Part shown: piece by piece, positions 9,722-16,576 of the stretch
How positions within the stretch are numbered: position 1 is the stretch's first letter
Layout: each line of letters opens with the position of its first letter
DNA from: Iamia sp963728655
Lineage (GTDB): Bacteria; Actinomycetota; Acidimicrobiia; Acidimicrobiales; Iamiaceae
DNA: 64,000 nt
Reading direction: 5' to 3'
Assembly (NCBI GenBank): GCA_963728655.1
Contig: CAVSLD010000002.1
Coordinates: 62,001 to 126,000 of the forward strand
The notes under the pieces: generated by a model
The model's input: only the letters and a program-made list of their open reading frames with translations
Told to the model about the DNA's origin: nothing
Database searches by the model: none
Translations under genes and position numbers: made by a program

Positions 9722-10108
9722 ATGTTCCGTCGCCCCCGCGACCCTGTCGCCGACCACCTCGAGGCCCTCGACCTCGACCCCTCTGCGGCCGAGCGCCTGG
9801 CGCGCCGTGGCACCCCCGTGCGGGTCGCGGCCGGCCGGGTGCTCTGCGCCGAGGGTGAGCGCGGCCGACAGGCCTTCCTGCTGCTCGACGGCGAGGCCCA
9901 CGTCCTGCTCCCCGACGCGGTCGTGACCATCGGTGCCGGCGACGTGGTGGGCGAGCTGGCCACCCTGGACCACCGCCGGACCCGCAACGCCACCGTGGTC
10001 GCCCACACCGACCTCGACGCCCTGGTCTACGACGTGCGCACGTTCAACGCGCTGGCCGGCGACCCGGCCCTGCGCCCCCACCTGGTCCCCGAGCGCGACG
10101 CGGCCTGA
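9722..10108 (+). CDS. Cyclic-nucleotide-binding-domain protein (stand-alone)
   Basis: A 128-aa protein consisting almost entirely of one cNMP-binding beta-roll: GRQAFLLLDGEAHVLLPD, then IGAGDVVGELATLDHRRTRN, which corresponds to the phosphate-binding cassette (GELA, then an Arg a few residues on). It has no helix-turn-helix, so it is a Crp-like sensor without the DNA-binding half, or the product of domain loss. The partner is unknown. Its 3' end overlaps, antisense, the read-through end of the acyl-CoA synthetase remnant. Confidence 0.7.
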   Translation: MFRRPRDPVADHLEALDLDPSAAERLARRGTPVRVAAGRVLCAEGERGRQAFLLLDGEAHVLLPDAVVTIGAGDVVGELATLDHRRTRNATVVAHTDLDALVYDVRTFNALAGDPALRPHLVPERDAA

Positions 10109-10129
10109 CCCGCCCTGACGAACGCCGGC

Positions 10130-10520
10130 GGGCCGTCCACGCGGGTGGTGGCGCGGAGAGGTCCACGACGGCGGGCTTGGTGACCTTGCCCATGGTGGTG
10201 CGGGGGAGCCCCGCGACGCGCAGGTGGCGGGCCGGGACCTTGGCCGGCGCCAGCCGCTCCTTGCCCCAGGCCCGCAGGGCGGCCGGGTCGGGGTCGGTCC
10301 CCGCCGCCGGCACCAGGGCGATGGCCACCCGCTCGCCCCACTCGGGGTCGGCCGGCCCGACCACCGCGCGGTCGGCCACGTCGGGGTGGGTGCGGAACAC
10401 GTCCTCCACCTCGAGGGCCGACACCTTCTCCCCGCCCGTCTTGATGATGTCGACCGACGCCCGTCCCAGCAGCCGGTAGCCCTCCGGGTCGTGGCACGCG
10501 ACGTCGCCGGTGCGGAACGG
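10130..10520 (-). pseudogene. Remnant of an acyl-CoA/malonyl-CoA synthetase (C-terminal lid only)
   Basis: Read on the minus strand this stretch encodes only the C-terminal domain of an AMP-forming acyl-CoA ligase: RTGDVACHDPEGYRLLGR, SVDIIKTGGEKVSALEVE, VVGPADPEWGERVAIALV, and the catalytic-Lys region PRTTMGKVTKPAVV. The closest family is the MatB/ACSF3 malonyl- or methylmalonyl-CoA synthetase group, which shares the SVDIIKTGGxKVSALEVE signature. About 400 N-terminal residues (AMP-binding P-loop, adenylate site) are absent; upstream lies an unrelated plus-strand gene. No credible start is present. The boundaries are approximate. Probably a deletion remnant. Confidence 0.7.
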
Positions 10521-10604
10521 CCGCGGACCCCACCCCCCGGTTCGGGTCGAAGGGCCCTGTCGCGCGGGGCTCCGGGCTGCCACGCTCGGGGATGAGGTGG
10601 CCGG

Positions 10605-10928
10605 ATGCACGCACGAGTGACCGAGGTCCGCGTCGACACCGAGGTGTCGACCGTCGAGGAGGCGCTCGACCGCTTCCGCGCCGCGGTTCTGCCCACCCTG
10701 CAGGAGCAGCCGGGCTACCGGGGCGTCTACGTCCTGAGCACCGCCGAGGGGGCGGGCCTGCTCGTCAGCCTGTGGGCCACCGAGGACGCCGCCGCCGCCA
10801 TCGACGAGCGCGACTGGTACTTCGAGGTGATGCGCGACCTCGCGACCCTGTTCCGGGACCCACCGGGGCGTGTGACCTACGAGGTCCTGGTCGCGGACCC
10901 GGCGTCCGGGGCGGGCGCGCACGGCTGA
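10605..10928 (+). CDS. ABM-like dimeric alpha/beta-barrel protein
   Basis: A 107-aa protein with the antibiotic-biosynthesis-monooxygenase (ABM) pattern: a conserved small ferredoxin-like fold beginning with a beta strand, RFRAAVLPTLQEQPGYRGVY, then LLVSLWATEDAAAAI. Members form dimers and may be cofactor-free monooxygenases or of unknown role. Its 5' side abuts the break point of the acyl-CoA synthetase remnant, so its arrival may have accompanied that deletion. The start ATG has no strong Shine-Dalgarno; the assignment rests on fold pattern only. Confidence 0.65.
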   Translation: MHARVTEVRVDTEVSTVEEALDRFRAAVLPTLQEQPGYRGVYVLSTAEGAGLLVSLWATEDAAAAIDERDWYFEVMRDLATLFRDPPGRVTYEVLVADPASGAGAHG

Positions 10929-10982
10929 TCCCAGGGTCGCGGGGTCGGCCTGGGGAGTCACGGGGTCCGTGCCGACCGGTTG

Positions 10983-10996
10983 TGACCGAAGGCCCT
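10983..10996. promoter_or_regulatory. DevR/DosR-like palindrome upstream of the CBS gene (weaker match)
   Basis: TGACCGAAGGCCCT matches 10 of 14 positions of GGGCCGAAGGTCCC, the motif found before the alpha/beta hydrolase and WS/DGAT genes. It lies about 60-70 bp before the start codon, comparable to those sites. Confidence 0.4.
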
Positions 10997-11055
10997 AGGC
11001 GGGACCCCCGGGCTGCGCCAAGGTCGGGTCAGGTCCGACGACAGGAGGCAGCGAC

Positions 11056-11442
11056 ATGGCAGGCGAGCAGGTCCGGGACCTGGTGACGAGCCCCCCGGTG
11101 GTCATCGGGCGGGAGACGTCCCTCCGGGCGGCGGCGCAGCAGCTGGAGCGGTCGGGGCGGGGGGCGGCGGTGGTCGGCCAGACCCGCTGGGTCGACGGCG
11201 TCCTCTCCGAGCACTCCGTGGTCGAGGCGGTGGCCAGGGGCCTCGACGTGGATGCCACACCGGCCGACGCGGTGATGACGCCGCACTTCTCGTCCGTCGA
11301 GGCCGACGCCGGTGTCGAGCAGGCCCAGCAGCGCGTCCGTGACGGCGAGTCCCACTTCCTCGCGGTCACGGCCGAGGGGGTCGTGATCGGCCTCCTGAGC
11401 GCGGAGGAGGTCCTTCGGGTGCCCTCCGGGGCCCCCGTGTGA
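11056..11442 (+). CDS. Two-CBS-domain protein
   Basis: A 128-aa protein made of a tandem CBS pair and nothing else: VRDLVTSPPVVIGRETSLRA opens the first and ADAVMTPHFSSVEADAGVE the second. CBS pairs bind adenosyl ligands such as AMP, ATP or SAM. The size and architecture match Hrp1 (Rv2626c) of M. tuberculosis, a DosR-regulated dormancy protein, and a DevR-like palindrome lies upstream. A strong AGGAGG precedes the ATG. The ligand and partner are unknown; the Hrp1 analogy is by architecture and promoter, not proven orthology. Confidence 0.85.
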   Translation: MAGEQVRDLVTSPPVVIGRETSLRAAAQQLERSGRGAAVVGQTRWVDGVLSEHSVVEAVARGLDVDATPADAVMTPHFSSVEADAGVEQAQQRVRDGESHFLAVTAEGVVIGLLSAEEVLRVPSGAPV

Positions 11443-11480
11443 TCGTGCCCGCCCCCACGGGACCACGGCCCCCGCAGGGC

Positions 11481-12260
11481 TCAGGGGGCCGCGCCCCCCA
11501 CCGGGAGGAGGGTGCGCAGCAGCTCCACCGCCGCGGCCGGGCCGGCGACGGTGACGTCGGCCGCGTCGAGCAGCTCGGCGGGTGCCTCATCGCTGCCCAC
11601 CGCCACCTTCACCGCCCGCAGGCCGTCGGCGGCCAGGTCGTCGAGGGCCCGGAAGGCGGTCAGGTCGCCACGGTCGTCGCCGAGGAAGCAGGCCGCGCCC
11701 AGGCCGGTCGCCAGGTCGCGCAGCGCGGTGCCCTTGTCGGCGGCCACCGGCGGGTGCAGCTCGACCGACCGCCGGGCATCGCCCACGAGCAGCCCGGTGC
11801 CCTCGGCGATCCGCCGGGCCAGGTCGGCCACCCGGTCCCCCAGCTCGGGGTGCTGGCGGTAGTGCAGGGTGAGCGAGAGGCCCTTGGGCTCCACCGCCAT
11901 CCCGGCCGGTCCGTCGGCCTCGGCCCGGGTGGCGGCGTCGGCCACCACCGACCGCCAGCGCTCGGCGTCGGGATCGACCTCGATCCGTCCGGCGCGCCGC
12001 ACCTCCAGGCCGTAGAGGCCCACGGCCAGGACCGAGGGCGGGAGCCGCTCGGCGAGGAACGAGACGGGCCGGCCCGAGATCGCCGCCACCACGGCGTAGT
12101 GCCGGGTCAGCCGGTCCAGGAGCTCGGGGGCGCCGGGCACGGGCGCGGCCGCTGCCGGGTCGTCCACGATCGGTGCCAGCGTGCCGTCGAAGTCGGTGAA
12201 GATGCCCGTGGCCGCCGGGTCCTCGCGGAGGGCGGCCAGCGGGTCGTCGGCGTGGGGCAC
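11481..12260 (-). CDS. otsB: Trehalose-6-phosphate phosphatase
   Basis: HAD-superfamily phosphatase converting trehalose 6-phosphate to trehalose in the cytoplasm. FTDFDGTLAPIVDDP is HAD motif I with the nucleophile and acid/base Asp residues plus the OtsB-type APIVDDP; AAISGRP is motif II; VELHPPVAADKGTAL contributes the motif III Lys; FLGDDRGDLTAFRAL is motif IV. At 259 aa it fits a stand-alone OtsB. The start GTG has TACCGT exactly 7 nt upstream, indicating a leaderless transcript; a GTG at 12323 would add 21 residues without domain support. It is divergent from the GH65 phosphorylase, sharing a 7-bp inverted repeat that overlaps its -10. No otsA is present in this window. Confidence 0.9.
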   Translation of the reverse strand: MPHADDPLAALREDPAATGIFTDFDGTLAPIVDDPAAAAPVPGAPELLDRLTRHYAVVAAISGRPVSFLAERLPPSVLAVGLYGLEVRRAGRIEVDPDAERWRSVVADAATRAEADGPAGMAVEPKGLSLTLHYRQHPELGDRVADLARRIAEGTGLLVGDARRSVELHPPVAADKGTALRDLATGLGAACFLGDDRGDLTAFRALDDLAADGLRAVKVAVGSDEAPAELLDAADVTVAGPAAAVELLRTLLPVGGAAP

Positions 12261-12264
12261 GGCC

Positions 12265-12287
12265 CCGACGGTACCCGGGCCCGTCGG
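12265..12287. promoter_or_regulatory. Inverted repeat overlapping the otsB -10 in the otsB/GH65 divergent region
   Basis: CCGACGG, nine bases, then CCGTCGG form perfect 7-bp inverted arms. The left arm covers the minus-strand TACCGT (12268-12273) that sits 7 nt before the otsB start. A protein bound here would be expected to block otsB transcription. Candidate operator only. Confidence 0.4.
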
Positions 12288-12325
12288 CGGGGTCGCGGGA
12301 CGGGTCCGCGACTCGGAGCGCACCG

Positions 12326-14789
12326 GTGACGGGCGACCGGCCGCCTCCGGACCGGGGGTCGGCGACCCAGGACCCCTTCGACGAGGACGGGGCCCGGTTC
12401 ACCTACCGGGGCTTCGACCCGGCCGAGGAGGGCCAGCGCGAAGCGCTGACCTCGACGGGCAACGGCTACCTGTGCGCACGGGGGACGGCGGAGTGGCAGG
12501 ACGCCGACGACGTCCACTACCCCGGCACCTACGTCCACGGCTTCTACGACCGGGAGACGGCGATCCTCGGCGGGCGGCCCGTCCTCAACGAGGACCTGGT
12601 CAACCTGCCCAACTGGCTGGTGCTGAAGCTCCGCATCGAGGACGGCGACGTGGTGCGCCTGTCCGACGTCGAGCTCCTCGACCACGTCCACGAGATCGAT
12701 CTCCGGCACGCCACGGTGCACCGCTGGCTCCGGTTCCGGGACCGGGCCGGGCGCACGACCCGCCTGGCCAGCCGTCGCTTCGTGAGCATGGCCGACATCC
12801 ACCACGCCGGCATCGAGTGGACGCTGGTGCCCGAGGACTGGTCGGGCTCGGTCGAGGTCGTCTCCGCCGTGGACGGGCGGGTGGCCAACCGCAACGTCGC
12901 CCGGTACCGCCAGCTGGCGGGGCGCCACCTGTCGCCCGTCTCGGCCCGGGCGTGGGGCGACGAGGTCATCGTCCTCAAGACGGCCACGCGCCAGTCGGAC
13001 CTCTTCATCAGCGAGGCGGCCCGGACAGCGCGTCTTCCGCGACGACGGCCCGGTGCCGGTGCAGTACCGCGTGCACCAGGTGCCCGACTACATCCAACAG
13101 GTGCTGGCCTTCGACGTCGGCGTCGGTGAGGCGACGCGGGTGGAGAAGATGGTCGCCTTCTCCACCTCCCGGGACCCGGCCGTGGGCGACACCCTCCAGA
13201 AGGCGGCCCGGTCGGCCCGTCGCTACCTGGACTTCGGACCGGCGTGGGACCGCCACGCGGCGGCCTGGCGGGGCCTGTGGCAGTCCTGCGACCTCCGGGT
13301 GGAGGCCGACTCGCGGCTCCAGCTCCTGCTGCGACTGCTCACCTCGCACGTGCTCCAGGTGTGCTCACGGCACACGGCCGACCTCGACGCCGGGGTGCCG
13401 GCCCGGGGCCTCGACGGCGAGGCCTACCGCGGCCACGTCTTCTGGGACGAGCTGTTCGTGATCCCGTACCTCACCCTGCGGATGCCCGACGTGGCCCGAG
13501 GCCTGCTCATGTACCGCTCCCGGCGCCTGCCCGAGGCCCGGGCCCTGGCCGAGGCAGAGGGCCTCCGGGGGGCGATGTACCCGTGGCAGAGCGGGAGCGA
13601 GGGCACCGAGGAGACCCAGCGGGTGCACCTGAACCCGCTGTCGGGCCGGTGGGACGTCGACCGGAGCCACCGGCAGCGCCACGTGGGCATCTCCGTGGCG
13701 TGGAACGTCTGGCACTACGTCCAGGTCACCGGCGACCACGCCTTCCTCGACGACCACGGGGCGGAGATGCTCCTGGAGATCACCCGGTTCTGGGCCTCGC
13801 TGGCCCACCTCGACGCCGACCGGGAGCGCTACGAGATCCACGGGGTGATGGGCCCCGACGAGTTCCACGAGCGCGACATCGACCGCGACGAGCCGGGCCT
13901 GCGCAACAACGCCTACACCAACGTGATGGTGGCCTGGCTCTGCGCCACCGCCGGGAGGGTGCTCGACCTCCTCTCCGACGGTCGGGCCGGCGAGCTGCGC
14001 CAACGGCTGGGCATCACCGACGACGAGCTGGCCAGGTGGGACGACATGAGCAGGCGCATGTTCGTGCCGTTCCACGACGGGGTCATCAGCCAGTTCGAGG
14101 GCTACGAGGACCTCGAGGAGCTCGACTGGGACGCCTACCGCGACCGCTACGGCAACATCCAGCGGCTCGACCGCATCCTCCGCGCCGAGGGCGATCTCCC
14201 CGACCGCTACCGGCTCTCGAAGCAGGCCGACGCGTCGATGCTGCTCTTCCTCCTCTCCCACGACGAGCTGGCCGAGGTGCTGGGTCGCCTCGGCCACGCG
14301 CCGGACCCGGACCTCGCCCGCCGCACCGTCGAGTACTACGACCGGCGCAGCTCCCACGGCTCGACGCTCAGCTTCGTCACCCACGCCGCCGTGTTCGCGC
14401 CCCTCGACCTGGAGAGCTCGTGGGAGGGGTTCCTGGTCGCCCTGGAGAGCGACGTGGGCGACATCCAGGGCGGGACCACCAAGGAGGGGATCCACCTCGG
14501 GGTGATGGCCGGGACGCTCGACCTGGTGACCCGGCGCTACGCCGGGGTCTCGGTGTGCGACGGCGTCCTCCACGTGGCGCCCCGGCTGCCCCCCGCCCTG
14601 GGTGCGGTGTCGTTCCCGCTGCAGCTCCACGGCACCCCGGTGCACGTCGAGGTGCGACGGGACCGGGCCACGGTGGCGCTGGTCGGCGAGGCCGGCCGCG
14701 ACGCGGTCCGGGTGGTCGTCGGCGGCGAGGCCCGCACCGTCCGGCGGGGGGAGACCGCCACCTTCGTCCTCGACGGGGTCGCCCCGTGA
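12326..14789 (+). pseudogene. GH65 disaccharide phosphorylase, interrupted by one surplus base near 13028
   Basis: GH65 inverting phosphorylase of the maltose/kojibiose/trehalose type, cleaving a glucosyl disaccharide with phosphate. The N-terminal part (EGQREALTSTGNGYLCARGT) reads 12326 to about 13027; the catalytic barrel (HVFWDELFVIPYL, YPWQSGSEGTEETQ, catalytic Glu in GVMGPDEFHE, SSHGSTLSFVTHA) and C-terminal beta domain read one frame later to 14789. Removing one G at about 13028 restores EAARTRVFRDDGPV and a single 820-residue protein, normal for the family. Without correction the two halves would read 12326-13129 and 13053-14789. It is divergent from otsB and its stop overlaps the gpsA start by 4 nt. 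M. tuberculosis OtsB1 (Rv2006) joins OtsB and GH65 domains in one protein. Confidence 0.85.
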
Positions 14790-15829
14790 CCGCCGCCCCG
14801 CTCGACCGGGCGGCCGTCATCGGCGCCGGCGCCTGGGGGACGACGGTCGCGTCGCTGCTGGCCGCCCGGACCGAGGTGGTCCTCTGGGCGCGGGAGGCCG
14901 AGGTGGTGGCGTCGATCACCGCCCACCACCGCAACGACCGGTTCCTCCCGGACCGCCCGCTCCACCCTGCCCTCCGGGCGACGGGGTCGCTCGACGAGGC
15001 CCTGGAGGGTGCCCGCGTCGTGGTGCTCGGCGTCCCCGCCCAGCACCTCCGATCGGTGCTGGCCGGGGCGCGCCACGCCATCGCCCCGACGACGCCGGTC
15101 CTCAGCCTGGCCAAGGGCATCGAGGAGGGCTCCGGGCTGCGCATGACCGAGGTGGTCGCCGAGGTGCTGGTCGGCCACCGCCCCGAGCTGGTCGGGGCGA
15201 TCAGCGGGCCCAACATCGCCGGCCAGGTGCACGACGGCCTGCCGGCGGCGACGGTGGTGGCCCTCGCCGACCACACCGCCGCCCGCGCCGTGCAGTCCAC
15301 GCTCATGTCGCCGACGCTGCGCGCCTACACCAACCCCGACGTGGTCGGCTGCGAGGTCGGCGGGGCGGTCAAGAACGTCATCGCCCTCGCCGCCGGGATG
15401 GCCATCGGCCTCGAGCTGGGCGAGAACGCCCTCGCGGCCGTGGTCACCCGCGGGCTGGCGGAGATGACCCGGCTGGGCATCGCCCTCGGCGCCGACCCCC
15501 TGACGTTCCTGGGCCTCGCCGGCATCGGCGACCTGATGGTGACGTGCCACTCCCGCTCCAGCCGCAACAACCAGGTCGGGACCCGCCTCGGCCGGGGCGA
15601 GGGCATCGACGCCATCCTGGGGTCCATGGCGGCGGTGGCCGAGGGGGTGCGCTCGTGCCGGCCGGTCCTGGACCTCGGCCGGCGCCACGGTGTCGAGCTG
15701 CCGATCTGCGAGCAGGTCGGTGAGGTGCTGGCCGGGGGGGCCACGGCGGAGGCCGCGGTCGCCGCCCTGTTCGACCGTCGCCCGGCGGCCGAGCTGCACG
15801 ACCTCGCCCCCGGAGGCCCGGTGCCCTGA
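14786..15829 (+). CDS. gpsA: Glycerol-3-phosphate dehydrogenase [NAD(P)+]
   Basis: Cytoplasmic enzyme reducing dihydroxyacetone phosphate to sn-glycerol 3-phosphate for phospholipid and triacylglycerol synthesis. The Rossmann motif AVIGAGAWGTTVASLLA starts near residue 10; LSLAKGIEE and ISGPNIAGQV are GpsA signatures; the catalytic Lys is in CEVGGAVKNVIALAAGM; GIGDLMVTCHS and SRNNQVG follow. The 347 aa are normal. The GTG start overlaps the preceding GH65 stop (GTGA), implying translational coupling. It supplies the backbone used by lipid genes elsewhere in the window. Confidence 0.95.
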   Translation: MTAAPLDRAAVIGAGAWGTTVASLLAARTEVVLWAREAEVVASITAHHRNDRFLPDRPLHPALRATGSLDEALEGARVVVLGVPAQHLRSVLAGARHAIAPTTPVLSLAKGIEEGSGLRMTEVVAEVLVGHRPELVGAISGPNIAGQVHDGLPAATVVALADHTAARAVQSTLMSPTLRAYTNPDVVGCEVGGAVKNVIALAAGMAIGLELGENALAAVVTRGLAEMTRLGIALGADPLTFLGLAGIGDLMVTCHSRSSRNNQVGTRLGRGEGIDAILGSMAAVAEGVRSCRPVLDLGRRHGVELPICEQVGEVLAGGATAEAAVAALFDRRPAAELHDLAPGGPVP

Positions 15830-15840
15830 TCCGGCGCGGA

Positions 15841-15904
15841 TGTGGGGCAGGTGTGGGGGTGCTGTGGGTTCCGCCCGACCGGCGCCCGGAGGACGCTACG
15901 AGCC
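15841..15904 (+). promoter_or_regulatory. Triple 11-bp-period TGTGGG repeat and promoter of the hemerythrin gene
   Basis: TGTGGG occurs at 15841, 15852 and 15863, each exactly 11 bp apart, so all three face the same side of the helix. The last copy abuts the expected -35 position; GACGCT (15892-15897) then sits 7 nt before the ATG, giving a weak, leaderless promoter. CCGGAGGACGCT at 15886-15897 lies 23 nt from the third repeat, identical to the second site at 18933. The layout resembles direct-repeat activator sites of SARP-type regulators. Confidence 0.65.
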
Positions 15905-16576
15905 ATGGCAACCACCACACCCACCACCCACCCGGCACCGACCGACGTCCACGACATGGTCGTGGTCCACCGCGTGTTCCGCCGTGAGCTGCCGTGGCTC
16001 GCCGACCTGGTCCGGGCCACCCCGCCCGGCGACGTCGAGCGGGCCGCGGTCGTCGCCGGCCACACCCGGCTCGTCCTGTCGGGCCTCCACCTCCACCACA
16101 CCAGCGAGGACGACCTCCTCTGGCCGCTCCTGCTCGAGCGGGCCGCTCCCTCGGCCGAGCTGGTCGGCCGCATGCAGGCCCAGCACGCCGCAGTGGACGT
16201 CGTCCTGGGCGACCTCGGTCCCGCCGTCGGCCGCTGGGAGGCCGAGGCCCGCCCCGCCGTGGCCACCGAGGTGGCCGACCTGCTGGACCGGCTCCACGGG
16301 GAGGTGGTGGTCCACCTCGACGAGGAGGAGGCCTCGATCCTGCCGCTGGTGGCCCGCACCGTCACCGCCGAGGAGTGGGCCGCGGTGGGGGAGGCCGGCG
16401 TGGCCAAGATGACCCGGGCCGAGCTGCCCCTGATGTTCGGTGCCGTCCTGGAGGACGCCACGCCGGCCGAGCGGACCGCCCTGCTGCGGGCCCTGCCCCT
16501 CCCGGCCCGGGTGTTGATGCGCGTCTGGGGCGCCGGCCACTACCGGCGCCGCATCACCGCGGTGCGGGGGCGCTGA
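15905..16576 (+). CDS. Hemerythrin-domain protein
   Basis: A 223-aa cytoplasmic protein with a hemerythrin-like four-helix bundle that binds a di-iron centre. Candidate ligands are His in VHDMVVVHRVFRR, His/Glu in HLHHTSEDDLLWPLL, His in QAQHAAVD, and HLDEEEASILPL. Such proteins bind O2 or act in iron, nitric-oxide or redox handling. The start ATG follows a promoter with three TGTGGG repeats. Its last 23 bp overlap, tail to tail, the end of the HTH-NB-ARC-TPR regulator gene. A control by that regulator is inferred from the shared repeats. Confidence 0.85.
   Translation: MATTTPTTHPAPTDVHDMVVVHRVFRRELPWLADLVRATPPGDVERAAVVAGHTRLVLSGLHLHHTSEDDLLWPLLLERAAPSAELVGRMQAQHAAVDVVLGDLGPAVGRWEAEARPAVATEVADLLDRLHGEVVVHLDEEEASILPLVARTVTAEEWAAVGEAGVAKMTRAELPLMFGAVLEDATPAERTALLRALPLPARVLMRVWGAGHYRRRITAVRGR

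Noticed and set aside
13028..13060. Programmed ribosomal frameshift in GH65
   Set aside because: No slippery heptamer or downstream structure is evident, and three other genes show the same single surplus base, so an error is simpler.
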